Counted from the first letter of the stretch, positions 26,379 to 35,907 are shown. The stretch: DNA of 64,000 bases from Streptomyces sp. NBC_01217 (GCF_035994185.1 NZ_CP108538.1:5433501-5497500), one strand, 5' to 3'. Notes: a model not told the origin generated them from the sequence alone. Made by a program: numbers and translations.

Positions 26379-28226
26379 ATGTGCGGGATCGTCGGATACG
26401 TCGGTGGACAGTCGGCGCAGGACGTCGTCGTCGCGGGTCTCAAGCGCCTCGAATACCGGGGCTACGACTCGGCGGGCATCGCCGTCCTCGCCGACGGCGG
26501 CCTGGCCGCCGCGAAGAAGGCCGGGAAGCTCGTCAATCTGGAGAAGACGCTGGCCGAGGCGCCGCTCCCGGCCGGGACCACCGGGATCGGGCACACCCGC
26601 TGGGCCACCCACGGCGCCCCCACCGACGCCAACGCCCATCCGCACCTCGACAACGCGGGCCGCGTCGCCGTCGTGCACAACGGGATCATCGAGAACTTCG
26701 CCGTCCTGCGCGCCGAACTCGCCGAGCGTGGCCACGACCTGGCCTCCGAGACCGACACCGAGGTCGTCGCCCACCTCCTCGCCGAGGCGTTCTCGTCCTG
26801 CTCGGACCTGGCGGAGGCGATGCGGCAGGTCTGCCGACAGCTGGAGGGCGCCTTCACCCTCGTCGCCGTGCACGCGGACGCCCCGGACACCGTGGTCGGG
26901 GCCCGGCGCAACTCGCCGCTCGTGGTGGGCGTGGGGGAGGACGAGGCCTTCCTGGCCTCCGACGTGGCCGCGTTCATCGCGCACACCCGCTCCGCGATCG
27001 AGCTGGGCCAGGACCAGGTGGTGGAGCTGCGCCGGGAGGGCGTCACCGTCACCGACTTCGACGGACACCCCGCCGAGGTGCACAAGTACCACGTGGACTG
27101 GGACGTCTCCGCCGCCGAGAAGGGCGGCCACGACTACTTCATGCTCAAGGAGATCGCCGAACAGCCCAAGGCCGTCACCGACACGCTCCTCGGGCGGATC
27201 GACGGTGCGGGCACGCTCCATCTCGACGAGGTACGGATCTCCCCCCGCGAGCTCCGGGAGGTCGACAAGGTCGTCATCGTCGCCTGCGGCACCGCGTTCC
27301 ATGCCGGGATGATCGCCAAGTACGCCATCGAGCACTGGACCAGGATTCCCTGCGAGACCGAGCTGGCCAGCGAGTTCCGCTACCGCGACCCGATCCTCGA
27401 CCACCGCACCCTCGTGATCGCGATCTCGCAGTCCGGCGAGACGATGGACACCCTGATGGCCCTGCGGCACGCCCGCGAACAGGGTGCGAAGGTCCTCGCC
27501 ATCTGCAACACGAACGGCTCCACCATCCCGCGCGAGTCCGACGCCGTGCTCTACACGCACGCCGGGCCCGAAGTCGCCGTCGCCTCCACCAAGGCGTTCC
27601 TCACCCAGCTGGTCGCCTGCTACCTCGTCGCCCTGTACCTCGGGCAGATCTGCGGTACGAAGTGGGCCGACGAGATCCGGATCGTCATCCGCCAGCTCTC
27701 CGAGATCTCCGGGGCGGTCGAACAGGTCCTGGAGACCATGGAACCGGTACGCGCGCTGGCCCGCTCCCTCGCCGACCACGACACCGTGCTCTTCCTGGGC
27801 CGCCACGTCGGCTACCCGGTCGCCCTGGAAGGCGCGTTGAAGCTCAAGGAACTCGCGTACATGCACGCCGAGGGATTCGCAGCGGGTGAGCTCAAGCACG
27901 GGCCGATCGCGCTCATCGAGGACGACCTTCCGGTCGTCGTGGTCGTGCCCTCGCCGCGCGGCCGGTCGGTCCTGCACGACAAGATCGTGTCGAACATCCA
28001 GGAGATCCGGGCCCGCGGTGCCCGCACCATCGTCATCGCCGAGGTGGGCGACGAGGCGGTCGTCCCGTACGCCGACCACCTGATCCGGATTCCCGTTACG
28101 CCTACGCTGCTTCAGCCGCTGGTGTCGACCGTCCCGCTGCAGGTCTTCGCCTGCGAACTGGCGACGGCCCGCGGCAACGACGTGGACCAGCCGCGCAATC
28201 TGGCGAAGTCCGTGACCGTGGAGTAG
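26379..28226 (+). CDS. glmS: Glucosamine-fructose-6-phosphate aminotransferase (isomerizing)
   Basis: Makes GlcN-6-P from Fru-6-P and Gln, the entry to UDP-GlcNAc, 615 aa. The N-terminal nucleophile glutaminase domain starts [10 protein letters not shown], with Cys2 catalytic after Met removal. Two SIS sugar-isomerase domains follow ([10 protein letters not shown] and S-Q-S-G-E-T-M-D-T; then [20 protein letters not shown]). The C-terminus ends [16 protein letters not shown] 26379 is chosen by the AGGAAGGG site and because Cys must be residue 2. acpS follows after 20 bases. Confidence 0.97.
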   Translation: MCGIVGYVGGQSAQDVVVAGLKRLEYRGYDSAGIAVLADGGLAAAKKAGKLVNLEKTLAEAPLPAGTTGIGHTRWATHGAPTDANAHPHLDNAGRVAVVHNGIIENFAVLRAELAERGHDLASETDTEVVAHLLAEAFSSCSDLAEAMRQVCRQLEGAFTLVAVHADAPDTVVGARRNSPLVVGVGEDEAFLASDVAAFIAHTRSAIELGQDQVVELRREGVTVTDFDGHPAEVHKYHVDWDVSAAEKGGHDYFMLKEIAEQPKAVTDTLLGRIDGAGTLHLDEVRISPRELREVDKVVIVACGTAFHAGMIAKYAIEHWTRIPCETELASEFRYRDPILDHRTLVIAISQSGETMDTLMALRHAREQGAKVLAICNTNGSTIPRESDAVLYTHAGPEVAVASTKAFLTQLVACYLVALYLGQICGTKWADEIRIVIRQLSEISGAVEQVLETMEPVRALARSLADHDTVLFLGRHVGYPVALEGALKLKELAYMHAEGFAAGELKHGPIALIEDDLPVVVVVPSPRGRSVLHDKIVSNIQEIRARGARTIVIAEVGDEAVVPYADHLIRIPVTPTLLQPLVSTVPLQVFACELATARGNDVDQPRNLAKSVTVE

Positions 28227-28246
28227 CGAGCAGAGAAGGAACACGC

Positions 28247-28615
28247 GTGATCATCGGGGTCGGGATCGATGTGGCCGAGATCGAACGGTTCGACGCGGCG
28301 CTGGAGCGTACGCCGCAGATGGCCGACCGGCTCTTCCTGGAGAGCGAGTTGCTGCTGCCCAGCGGCGAGCGGCGCGGGATCGCCTCGCTCGCCGCGCGGT
28401 TCGCCGCCAAGGAAGCCCTCGCGAAGGCGCTCGGGGCGCCGAGCGGTCTGCTGTGGACGGACGCCGAGGTGTACGTCGAGGACAGCGGGCAGCCCCGGCT
28501 GCGGGTGAGCGGCACGGTCGCCGCGCGCGCGGCCCAGCTCGGTGTACGGCAGTGGCACGTCTCGCTCAGCCATGACGCGGGAGTGGCGTCGGCCGTGGTG
28601 ATCGCGGAGGGTTGA
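28247..28615 (+). CDS. acpS: Holo-[acyl-carrier-protein] synthase
   Basis: Transfers 4'-phosphopantetheine from CoA to acyl carrier protein, 122 aa, AcpS-type trimeric fold. The motif [13 protein letters not shown] supplies the first Mg-binding Asp (Asp8), and [13 protein letters not shown] supplies the Glu and Lys of the second motif. GTG 28247 has AGAGAAGGA upstream. Close spacing with glmS and the next gene suggests one operon. Streptomyces usually also have a separate Sfp-type enzyme for secondary metabolism. Confidence 0.95.
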   Translation: MIIGVGIDVAEIERFDAALERTPQMADRLFLESELLLPSGERRGIASLAARFAAKEALAKALGAPSGLLWTDAEVYVEDSGQPRLRVSGTVAARAAQLGVRQWHVSLSHDAGVASAVVIAEG

Positions 28616-28619
28616 GCAC

Positions 28620-30092
28620 ATGCGTACTGCGTACAGCGTTCAGACCGTACGGGCCGCCGAGCGGGCCCTGATGGCGCGGCTGCCCGAGGGCGCCCTGATG
28701 CAGCGGGCCGCGGCCGGGCTCGCGGCGGCCTGCGCCGATGTGCTGCGACGGCGCGGAAGGGTGTACGGGTCCCGCGTCGTCCTCCTCATCGGCAGCGGCG
28801 ACAACGGGGGCGACGCGCTGTACGCGGGCGCCCGGCTGGCCCGCCGGGGCGCGGGCGTGCACGCCGTACTCACCTCGCCGGGCCGCGCCCACGAGTCCGG
28901 CCTCGCGGCACTGCTCGCGGCGGGCGGACGTGTGGCGGACGCGGACCCGGCGCTGCTCGCGTCGGGTGCTGTCTGGGGCGGGCATGTCGATCTCGTCGTC
29001 GACGGGATCACCGGTATCGGCGGGCGCGGCGGGCTGCGCCCCGACGCCGCCGCGCTGGTGCGGGCCTTCGACGCGACCGGCGCCGCCGTCCTCGCCGTCG
29101 ATCTGCCCAGCGGGGTCGAGGCCGATACGGGCGAGGTGCTCGGTGACGCGGTGCGTGCCGATGCGACCGTGACCTTCGGTACGTACAAGCCGGGGCTGCT
29201 CATCGACCCGGCCGCCGGTCTGGCGGGCGCGCTGCACCTCGTCGACATCGGGCTCGGGCCCGAACTGCCCGCCGTGCCCGACCTGGAGGCGCTGCAGTAC
29301 GCGGACGTCGCCGCGCTGCTGCCGGAGCCGAGCAGCGAGAGCGACAAGTACCGGCGGGGCGTCGTCGGGATCGTCGCGGGGTCGGCGCGGTATCCCGGCG
29401 CGGCGGTGCTGGCCGTCTCCGGGGCGCTGCGGGGCGGTGCGGGAGCCGTGCGGTACGTCGGTCCCGGCGGCGGCGCGGTGATCGCCCGCCATCCGGAGGC
29501 GCTGGTCCACGCGGGGCCGCCGTCGAAGGCGGGACAGGTGCAGGCCTGGGTCGTCGGGCCCGGGCTCGGTGACGGAACGGAGGCCGTCGAGGCGGTCGGT
29601 GACGTGCTGGAGGCGGACGCCCCGGTGCTCGTCGACGCGGACGGGCTGCGGCTGCTGGACGCCGACACCGTACGCTCGCGCACCGCGCCGACCGTCCTCA
29701 CCCCGCACGCCGGGGAGGCCGCCGCACTGCTCGGCGTCCCGCGCGAGGAGGTCGAGGCGGGGCGGCTCGCCGCCGTACGGGAGCTGGCAGCCCGCTTCCG
29801 GGCCACGGTCCTGCTCAAGGGGTCGACGACCCTGGTCGCCACCGACGCCGGGGACACTCCCGTACGGATCAACCCGACCGGCACCTCCTGGCTGGCCACG
29901 GCCGGCAGCGGCGACGTCCTCTCCGGTCTGACGGGCTCCCTGCTGGCGGCAGGCCTCGCCCCGCGCGACGCCGCGTCCGTCGGCGCGTATCTGCACGGCC
30001 TGGCCGCCCGCCACGCCGCCGACGGCGCCCCCGTCGCGGCTCTGGACGTCGCCGACGCGATCCCGGCGGCGTGGCGGGATGTACGGGCCTGA
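28620..30092 (+). CDS. nnr: Bifunctional NAD(P)HX epimerase / dehydratase
   Basis: Repairs hydrated NAD(P)H, 490 aa. The N-terminal YjeF_N (epimerase) domain, about 1-215, has GSGDNGGDA at 58-66 and D-G-I-T-G-I-G. The C-terminal ribokinase-like YjeF_C dehydratase domain, about 230-485, has VVGPGLGDG, L-T-P-H-A-G-E and N-P-T-G-T-S-W-L-A-T-A-G-S-G-D-V-L-S-G. ATG 28620 lies four bases after the acpS stop, a conserved actinobacterial pairing. Confidence 0.95.
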   Translation: MRTAYSVQTVRAAERALMARLPEGALMQRAAAGLAAACADVLRRRGRVYGSRVVLLIGSGDNGGDALYAGARLARRGAGVHAVLTSPGRAHESGLAALLAAGGRVADADPALLASGAVWGGHVDLVVDGITGIGGRGGLRPDAAALVRAFDATGAAVLAVDLPSGVEADTGEVLGDAVRADATVTFGTYKPGLLIDPAAGLAGALHLVDIGLGPELPAVPDLEALQYADVAALLPEPSSESDKYRRGVVGIVAGSARYPGAAVLAVSGALRGGAGAVRYVGPGGGAVIARHPEALVHAGPPSKAGQVQAWVVGPGLGDGTEAVEAVGDVLEADAPVLVDADGLRLLDADTVRSRTAPTVLTPHAGEAAALLGVPREEVEAGRLAAVRELAARFRATVLLKGSTTLVATDAGDTPVRINPTGTSWLATAGSGDVLSGLTGSLLAAGLAPRDAASVGAYLHGLAARHAADGAPVAALDVADAIPAAWRDVRA

Positions 30093-30137
30093 GTGATCCT
30101 GGGCGCAGTCACACGCCGACAGGCAGGAGGGGCGACC

Positions 30138-30530
30138 GTGGGCAGCAACGCAAGCAGCGAGGTGCGCGTACGCCGGGTGTACGACCCGCAGGAGGACGGC
30201 GACGGCACCCGCGTCCTCGTCGACCGGCTCTGGCCGCGGGGCGTGGCCAAGGACCGGGCCCGGATCGACAAGTGGCTCAAGGACGTCACCCCGTCGAACG
30301 AGCTGCGCGCCTGGTATCACGAGGACCGCGGCGGCACCCGCTACGACGACTTCGTCGACCGCTACCGCGCCGAGCTGGCCGATCCCGTCCACACGGCGGC
30401 CGTCGGGGAGCTGGTGGAGCTGGTCCGCGCGGGCGGCCCGGTGACGCTGGTCACGGCGGTCAAGGACGTACCGCACAGCCATGTCCCGGTCCTCGTGGAC
30501 CATCTGGAACACGAGCTGCGCCGTCACTGA
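30138..30530 (+). CDS. DUF488 family protein
   Basis: 130 aa from GTG 30138, which has a strong AGGAGGGG site. It contains V-R-R-V-Y-D-P and V-L-V-D-R-L-W-P-R-G near the start, W-L-K-D-V-T-P-S-N-E-L-R and W-Y-H-E-D near the middle, and V-T-L-V-T-A-V-K-D near the end, the DUF488 (YeaO-like) pattern. Small cytosolic protein with no known biochemical role. Confidence 0.9.
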   Translation: MGSNASSEVRVRRVYDPQEDGDGTRVLVDRLWPRGVAKDRARIDKWLKDVTPSNELRAWYHEDRGGTRYDDFVDRYRAELADPVHTAAVGELVELVRAGGPVTLVTAVKDVPHSHVPVLVDHLEHELRRH

Positions 30531-30637
30531 GGTGCGCTGGGGTGTGCACCCCCGGCACGCCGGACGGCCCCGTAGCCGGGCCCCTTCCGACCCGCCGCCC
30601 GAGGGCCTTGTCGTACGCCTCTGAGAGACTGGGCGCG

Positions 30638-31792
30638 ATGAACGAGACAGCGACCATGCGAGCCCGTGCCGAGATCGACCTCGCCGCTCTGCGCGCCAAC
30701 GTGCGCGCTCTGCGCGCGCGGGCGGCCGGCGCGCAACTCATGGCCGTCGTGAAATCCGATGCGTACGGGCACGGGGCGGTGCCCTGCGCCCGTGCCGCGC
30801 TGGAGGCCGGGGCGACCTGGCTGGGCACCGCGACGCCGCAGGAGGCGCTCGCCCTGCGGGCGGCCGGGCTCGGCGGCCGGGTGATGTGCTGGCTGTGGAC
30901 GCCGGGCGGGCCGTGGCGCGAGGCGATCGAGGCCGACATCGATGTGTCGGTGAGCGGGATGTGGGCCCTGCGCGAGGTCCTCGCCGCGGCCACGGAGGCC
31001 GGGATCGCGGCCCGTATCCAGCTCAAGGCCGACACCGGCCTCGGGCGGGGCGGCTGCCAGCCCGCCGACTGGCCCGAGCTGGTCGCCGCCGCCCGCACCG
31101 CCGAGAGCGCGGGCACCGTCAGGATCACCGGCCTCTGGTCCCACTTCGCCTGCGCCGACGAGCCCGGCCACCCCTCCATCGCCGCCCAGCTGAACGTCTT
31201 CCGGGACATGCTCGCGTACGCGGAGAAGGAGGGCGTCGACCCCGAGGTGCGCCACATCGCCAACTCCCCGGCGACGCTGACGATCCCCGAGGCGCACTTC
31301 GATCTCGTACGGACCGGGATCGCGATGTACGGCATCTCGCCCAGCCCCGAGCTGGGCACCCCGGCCGACTTCGGGCTGCGCCCCGTCATGACGCTCGTCG
31401 CGTCGGTCGCCCTGGTCAAGCAGGTCCCGGCCGGTCACGGGGTCAGTTACGGACACCACTACACGACCTCCGCCGAGACCAACCTGGGCCTGGTGCCGGT
31501 CGGCTACGCGGACGGCATCCCGCGCCACGCCTCCGGCCGCGCGCCCGTCCTGGTCGGCGGCGCATGGCGGCGGATCGCGGGCCGGGTGGCCATGGACCAG
31601 TTCGTCGTCGACCTCGACGGGGACGAGGTCGAGGTGGGCAGCGAAGCGGTGCTCTTCGGCCCGGGCGACCGCGGCGAGCCGAGCGCCGAGGACTGGGCGC
31701 AGGCCGCCGACACGATCGCGTACGAGATCGTCACCCGGATCGGCACCCGTGTGCCGCGCGTCCATCTGCATGGCACCCCGGCCGAGTCCTGA
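30638..31792 (+). CDS. alr: Alanine racemase
   Basis: PLP-dependent L-Ala/D-Ala racemase for peptidoglycan, 384 aa. The PLP-binding Lys is Lys39 in V-V-K-S-D-A-Y-G-H-G. The N-terminal TIM barrel is followed by a C-terminal beta domain with the catalytic Tyr in V-S-Y-G-H-H-Y-T. Typical starts lie at ATG 30638 or 30656; I chose 30638 because GAGAG is suitably placed upstream. It is the standard gene before the hydrolase/tsaE group in Streptomyces. Confidence 0.95.
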   Translation: MNETATMRARAEIDLAALRANVRALRARAAGAQLMAVVKSDAYGHGAVPCARAALEAGATWLGTATPQEALALRAAGLGGRVMCWLWTPGGPWREAIEADIDVSVSGMWALREVLAAATEAGIAARIQLKADTGLGRGGCQPADWPELVAAARTAESAGTVRITGLWSHFACADEPGHPSIAAQLNVFRDMLAYAEKEGVDPEVRHIANSPATLTIPEAHFDLVRTGIAMYGISPSPELGTPADFGLRPVMTLVASVALVKQVPAGHGVSYGHHYTTSAETNLGLVPVGYADGIPRHASGRAPVLVGGAWRRIAGRVAMDQFVVDLDGDEVEVGSEAVLFGPGDRGEPSAEDWAQAADTIAYEIVTRIGTRVPRVHLHGTPAES

Positions 31793-31885
31793 CCGATCAG
31801 GCGCCCCTGACCAGGCACGATCTGAGCACGACCGGAACAGACCAGCCCTGACCTGACGGATACGACCGACGAGGAGCGCGGCACG

Positions 31886-33160
31886 GTGAGCGAGATCAGC
31901 GCGGGGGACGCGGTGGCGGACGCCGCTACGGCGGTCGGCTGGCGCCGGGCGGGGATCGCCGGAGCCGCCATAGGCGTGATCGCCGCGGGCGCCGCCGCCG
32001 GTGTCGCCGTCGAGCGGCTGACCGTGGGCCGGGGCATGCGCAGGAAGGCCAGACTCGCGCTGGACGCCTCGGGACCGTACGGCTCGCTGCGCGGACTGCC
32101 GGGCCGGGCCGCGGCCGACGACGGCACCGAGCTGTACTACGAGATCGACGAGGTCGAACCGGACGGCGGCCCGGGGACTGCCGCAGGCGCGGAGAGCGGC
32201 AGCAGCGCCTCCGCCACCGCCTCGGGGGCCGGTACGCGCCGCCGCAGGCTCTTCGGCCGCAAGGCGCCCGCGCCCGTCACCGTCGTCTTCAGCCACGGCT
32301 ACTGCCTCAGCCAGGACTCCTGGCACTTCCAGCGGGCGGCGCTGCGGGGCCTGGTCCGCACCGTCCACTGGGACCAGCGCAGCCACGGCCGCTCCGAGCG
32401 GGGCCGGGCCCAGGCGGACGGGGTGACGGTCGGCATCGACCAGCTCGGCCGCGATCTGAAGGCGGTCATCGACGCGGCCGCCCCCGAGGGCCGGCTGGTG
32501 CTGGTCGGGCACTCGATGGGCGGAATGACGATGATGGCGCTCGCCGAGCAGTACCCCCAGCTCATCCGGGAACGGGTCGCCGCCGTCGCCTTCGTCGGCA
32601 CATCGAGCGGAAAGCTCGGCGAGGTCACGTTCGGGCTGCCGATCGCGGGCGTGAACGCGGTGCGGCGGGTACTGCCCGGGGTGCTCAGGGCGCTCGGCTC
32701 CCAGGCCGAGCTGGTGGAGCGCGGCCGACGGGCGACCGCCGATCTCTTCGCCGGGCTGATCAAGCGGTACTCGTTCGGTTCGAGGGACGTGGACCCGGCG
32801 GTGGAACGGTTCGCCGAGCGGCTCATCGAGTCCACGCCGATCGATGTGGTCGCCGAGTTCTACCCGGCCTTCACCGAACACGACAAGAGTTCCGCGGTGC
32901 CCGCCTTCCGTGACCTCCCGGTGCTGATCCTGGCGGGCGACAAGGACCTGGTGACGCCCAGCTCGCACAGCGAGGCCATCGCGGACCACCTCCCGGACGC
33001 CGAGCTGGTCATCGTCCCGGACGCCGGGCATCTCGTGATGCTGGAACACCCGGAAACGGTGACGGACCGACTGGCGGACCTGCTGGTACGCATCGGTGCG
33101 GTGCCGGCAACGGCTAACGTTGGCGGGCATGGAAGCACCGCACAACAGCCTGGTGGCTGA
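31886..33160 (+). CDS. Alpha/beta hydrolase with N-terminal membrane segment
   Basis: 424 aa. A hydrophobic helix at about 22-42 (AGIAGAAIGVIAAGAAAG) anchors it. A Ser/Ala/Gly-rich linker near 95-115 is probably disordered. The hydrolase fold has F-S-H-G-Y-C-L-S (oxyanion), the nucleophile elbow G-H-S-M-G-G, the Asp region L-A-G-D-K-D-L-V-T-P and the His region D-A-G-H-L-V-M-L-E-H-P. Substrate unknown; esterase or lipase likely. GTG 31886 follows GAGGAG. It overlaps tsaE by 32 bases. Confidence 0.9.
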   Translation: MSEISAGDAVADAATAVGWRRAGIAGAAIGVIAAGAAAGVAVERLTVGRGMRRKARLALDASGPYGSLRGLPGRAAADDGTELYYEIDEVEPDGGPGTAAGAESGSSASATASGAGTRRRRLFGRKAPAPVTVVFSHGYCLSQDSWHFQRAALRGLVRTVHWDQRSHGRSERGRAQADGVTVGIDQLGRDLKAVIDAAAPEGRLVLVGHSMGGMTMMALAEQYPQLIRERVAAVAFVGTSSGKLGEVTFGLPIAGVNAVRRVLPGVLRALGSQAELVERGRRATADLFAGLIKRYSFGSRDVDPAVERFAERLIESTPIDVVAEFYPAFTEHDKSSAVPAFRDLPVLILAGDKDLVTPSSHSEAIADHLPDAELVIVPDAGHLVMLEHPETVTDRLADLLVRIGAVPATANVGGHGSTAQQPGG

Positions 33161-33677
33161 GGCCGACGAGGGCGCCGCGCCGGGCACCGTCACCGTGAGT
33201 CTCGCCGTCGAGTCCCCCGAACAGATGCAGGCCCTCGGCCGCCGGATCGCCGGTGTCCTGCGCCCCGGCGACCTCGTGATGCTCACCGGTGAGCTCGGCG
33301 CCGGGAAGACGACGCTGACCCGGGGGCTCGGCGAGGGCCTCGGGGTGCGGGGCGCCGTCACCTCCCCCACCTTCGTGATCGCCCGCGTCCACCCCTCGCT
33401 GACCGGTGGTCCCGCGCTGGTCCACGTCGACGCGTACCGCCTGGGCGGCGGGCTCGACGAGATGGAGGACCTGGACCTCGATGTGTCGCTGCCGGAGTCG
33501 GTGGTGGTCGTGGAGTGGGGCGACGGCAAGGTCGAGGAGCTGTCGGAGGACCGGCTGCAGGTGCTGATCCACCGCGCGGTCGGCGACACGGACGACGAAC
33601 GGCGCTCGGTGACGCTGATCGGCATCGGCGCACGCTGGGCGGGGCTGCGGGGGGCGCGGGAAGCGCTGGAGGGCTGA
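33129..33677 (+). CDS. tsaE: tRNA t6A threonylcarbamoyltransferase complex ATPase TsaE
   Basis: 182 aa. P-loop GELGAGKTT at 54-62, then T-S-P-T-F-V-I-A-R and H-V-D-A-Y-R-L, typical of TsaE (YjeE), the ATPase that recycles the TsaB-TsaD complex in making t6A37 of ANN-decoding tRNAs. ATG 33129 overlaps the 3' end of the hydrolase gene. tsaB, rimI and tsaD lie about 1 kb downstream, with two small genes in between. Confidence 0.95.
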   Translation: MEAPHNSLVAEADEGAAPGTVTVSLAVESPEQMQALGRRIAGVLRPGDLVMLTGELGAGKTTLTRGLGEGLGVRGAVTSPTFVIARVHPSLTGGPALVHVDAYRLGGGLDEMEDLDLDVSLPESVVVVEWGDGKVEELSEDRLQVLIHRAVGDTDDERRSVTLIGIGARWAGLRGAREALEG

Positions 33678-33760
33678 GCGCGCGAGTGCACTTTCCGACA
33701 GGGTGTCGGCAAATTGTTGCGCCGGGCGGGGCGGGCGTGGTCACATGGAGGACGAGAGCG

Positions 33761-33778
33761 GGTTAGGTCTACCTAACC
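33761..33778 (+). promoter_or_regulatory. Palindromic operator candidate
   Basis: GGTTAGGT (33761-33768) and ACCTAACC (33771-33778), perfect 8-bp arms around CT. It lies 32 bases upstream of the ATG of the small gene at 33810. The half-sites recall the iron-regulator box TTAGGT...ACCTAA, but that box normally has a 7-base centre, so a DmdR/IdeR assignment is not supported. Confidence 0.55.
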
Positions 33779-33809
33779 ACGCCTTCCGCCGGAGCCCCAG
33801 GAGGCATCC

Positions 33810-34010
33810 ATGACGACGTCCGCCGAACGTGAAGTGCCGCCGCCGCCATCGATGAGAGACCTGCTGGCGGCATGCGCCGCAGCCACGGCGGTCTCGACCC
33901 CGCCCAAGCCGTCCGCCGACAGGATCCCGGCGGCCGTCCCGCCCCCGAGCCCCGGGCAGGCTGAGCAGAAGTCCGCAATAGCCGGAAAGCCCAGCCCGTC
34001 CGGCGATTGA
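33810..34010 (+). CDS. Small Pro/Ala-rich protein
   Basis: 66 aa, MTTSAEREVPPPPSMRDLL then Ala-rich, ending KPSPSGD. AGGAGG lies six bases before the ATG, a convincing ribosome site, and a palindrome lies upstream, so I take it as real. No membrane helix or known motif. The last seven codons and stop are supplied by the dispersed repeat (33993-34014), so the C-terminus may have been reshaped by repeat insertion. Function unknown. Confidence 0.65.
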   Translation: MTTSAEREVPPPPSMRDLLAACAAATAVSTPPKPSADRIPAAVPPPSPGQAEQKSAIAGKPSPSGD

Positions 34011-34014
34011 GGAC
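33993..34014 (-). repeat. Dispersed intergenic repeat, copy 2
   Basis: AGCCCGTCCGGCG then ATTGAGGAC, the reverse complement of copy 1 (26247-26268) over its whole length. It includes the stop codon of the small gene at 33810. Confidence 0.8.
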
Positions 34015-34040
34015 AACCACCCGCCGCGGGCAGGAGGCCG

Positions 34041-34610
34041 TTACGGGAGGACGACCACCTTCGTGCGTACCGTCGCGAACTCCCACACCGCATCCCCGTC
34101 GGCCCGGGACATCCGCACACCACCCGTCTTCAACGACGGATCCGGGCTCTTCATCGACCCGTCCACCGCCGCGCTGAAGCCCACGGACACGCCGTCCACC
34201 ATCGCGAACCGCACCACGTGCTCGATCATCACGCCGTCCGAGCCCCTGGTCGGCGGTCCCGAGCGCGGCGTACCCACCTGGTACGTCCCGGGCTTCGGAT
34301 TCAGCGCGCTCGGCATGACCTCGAAGGTCCTGGTCACGTCCTCGTCGGCGTCGACCAGCCAGACCTGACGGTCCTCCAGGGCGTACACCACACGCTTCCC
34401 GGTGCCGGAGCCGGCGGGAAGCTCGGCCGGAGGCTTCTTGCTGTCCTCCGGCTTGTCGTGACCGGTGGCCGGCGCGCTGCTGGAGGTCTTCGGCTTGGGC
34501 GCTGCGACGGAGTCGGGGGCGTTCGCCGATGCCTGGTAGGCCAGGAAACCGACCGCGGCGAGCGCCGCCGCAGTGAGCCCGGCCACGATTCCCGAGCTGC
34601 CCCTAGACAC
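34041..34610 (-). CDS. L,D-transpeptidase-like exported protein lacking the catalytic Cys
   Basis: 189 aa. The N-terminal hydrophobic stretch (8-28, I-V-A-G-L-T-A-A-A-L-A-A-V-G-F-L) is a signal anchor, then a Lys/Pro/Ser-rich linker. The C-terminal 110 residues (P-G-T-Y-Q-V, H-V-V-R-F-A, G-F-S-A-A-V-D-G-S, T-G-G-V-R-M-S-R-A-D) resemble the YkuD fold, but the position that is Cys in S-H-G-C-I-R-M is Gly in G-G-V-R-M. Either an inactive wall-binding relative or a separate family. GTG 34610 has AAAGGGG upstream. Confidence 0.7.
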   Translation of the reverse strand: MSRGSSGIVAGLTAAALAAVGFLAYQASANAPDSVAAPKPKTSSSAPATGHDKPEDSKKPPAELPAGSGTGKRVVYALEDRQVWLVDADEDVTRTFEVMPSALNPKPGTYQVGTPRSGPPTRGSDGVMIEHVVRFAMVDGVSVGFSAAVDGSMKSPDPSLKTGGVRMSRADGDAVWEFATVRTKVVVLP

Positions 34611-34756
34611 CGTGCGCGCCCCTTTCGCTTCCGTATGTCGTACAAGCGTTTACGTCGTACTCGCGTGTACACGGTGACGGTAGCAGCCGGGACAGGTCGC
34701 TCCGGGACGCCGGACGGGACGCCGTGCCTCCGCCGAAGGAGCCGTAGGCTGTTTGC

Positions 34757-35419
34757 GTGCTCCTGCTCGCCGTGGATACCGCCACCCCCGCCGTCACCGT
34801 CGCCCTTCACGACGGGACCTCCGTAGTCGCCGAGTCCGGTCAGGTCGACGCCCGAAGGCACGGGGAGCTGCTGCTGCCCGCCGTCGACCGGGTCCTCGCC
34901 GAGGCCGGGGTGAAACTCGACGCCGTGACGGACGTGGTCGTGGGCGTCGGCCCCGGACCGTACACCGGGCTGCGGGTCGGCCTGGTCACGGCCGCGACCT
35001 TCGGCTCCGTGCTCTCCGTACCCGTGCACGGGCTCTGCACCCTGGACGGACTCGCGTACGCCGCCGGGCGGGACGGCCTGGAAGGCCCCTTCGCCGTCGC
35101 GACGGACGCCCGCCGCAAGGAGGTGTACTGGGCGCGGTACGAGGACTTCCGTACCCGCGTCACCGAGCCCGCCGTCGACCGGCCCGCCGACATCGCCGAG
35201 CAGCTCTCCGGACTCCCCGTAGTCGGCGCGGGCGCGGTGCTCTACCCGGAGGCGTTCCCGGACGCCCGGGGCCCCGAGCACGTTTCGGCCGGTGCGCTGG
35301 CCGCCCTCGCCGCCGAGCGTCTCGCCGCGGGCGCGGAACTGCTGCCGCCGCAGCCGCTCTACCTGCGCAGGCCCGACGCCCAGGTCCCGAAGAACTACAA
35401 GGTGGTCACCCCGAAGTGA
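34757..35419 (+). CDS. tsaB: tRNA t6A biosynthesis protein TsaB
   Basis: 220 aa, actin-like ATPase fold. It begins LLLAVDTATPAVTVALHDG and has G-V-G-P-G-P-Y-T-G-L-R-V-G and Y-L-R-R-P-D-A-Q-V-P near the end. Partner of TsaD in the t6A complex. GTG 34757. It overlaps rimI by four bases (GTGA). Confidence 0.95.
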   Translation: MLLLAVDTATPAVTVALHDGTSVVAESGQVDARRHGELLLPAVDRVLAEAGVKLDAVTDVVVGVGPGPYTGLRVGLVTAATFGSVLSVPVHGLCTLDGLAYAAGRDGLEGPFAVATDARRKEVYWARYEDFRTRVTEPAVDRPADIAEQLSGLPVVGAGAVLYPEAFPDARGPEHVSAGALAALAAERLAAGAELLPPQPLYLRRPDAQVPKNYKVVTPK

Positions 35420-35907
35420 CGAGCACGACTGCCGTACTGCGCGAGATGCGCTGGTGGGACATCGATCCGGTGCTGGAGCTCGAACACGAGCTGTTCCCGG
35501 ACGACGCCTGGTCGGCCGGCATGTTCTGGTCCGAGCTGGCGCACTCCCGCGGCCCTCGGGCCACCCGCCGTTATGTCGTCGCCGAGGACCTCGCCACCGG
35601 CGGGATCGTCGGCTACGCCGGACTCGCCGCGGCCGGTGACCTCGCCGACGTACAGACGATCGGTGTCACCCGCGACCACTGGGGAGGCGGCCTCGGCTCC
35701 GAACTCCTCACCGATCTGCTGAAGCACGCCACGGCCTTCGAGTGCGCCGAGGTGCTCCTCGAAGTCCGCGTGGACAACACCAGGGCGCAGAAGCTGTACG
35801 AACGCTTCGGCTTCGAACCGATCGGCTTTCGCCGCGGCTACTACCAGCCGGGCAACATCGACGCACTCGTGATGCGCCTCCACGTACAGGAAACAGAGAA
35901 CTGCTGA
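35416..35907 (+). CDS. rimI: Ribosomal protein S18-alanine N-acetyltransferase
   Basis: GNAT acetyltransferase, 163 aa. It has the acetyl-CoA loop [13 protein letters not shown] and the RimI-like [11 protein letters not shown] near the C-terminus, with D-A-W-S in the N-terminal substrate region. GTG 35416 overlaps the tsaB stop and its own stop overlaps the tsaD ATG by one base, the usual tsaB-rimI-tsaD arrangement. Confidence 0.92.
   Translation: MTSTTAVLREMRWWDIDPVLELEHELFPDDAWSAGMFWSELAHSRGPRATRRYVVAEDLATGGIVGYAGLAAAGDLADVQTIGVTRDHWGGGLGSELLTDLLKHATAFECAEVLLEVRVDNTRAQKLYERFGFEPIGFRRGYYQPGNIDALVMRLHVQETENC

Noticed and set aside
30524..33712. A minus-strand open frame of about 1060 codons
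   Set aside because: Antisense to alr, the hydrolase and tsaE, all supported by motifs. The composition is an artefact of high GC.
33761..33778. Iron-regulator (DmdR/IdeR) box
   Set aside because: The half-sites match TTAGGT/ACCTAA but the centre is 2 bases rather than 7, so the geometry of the known box is not met. Kept only as an unassigned palindrome.
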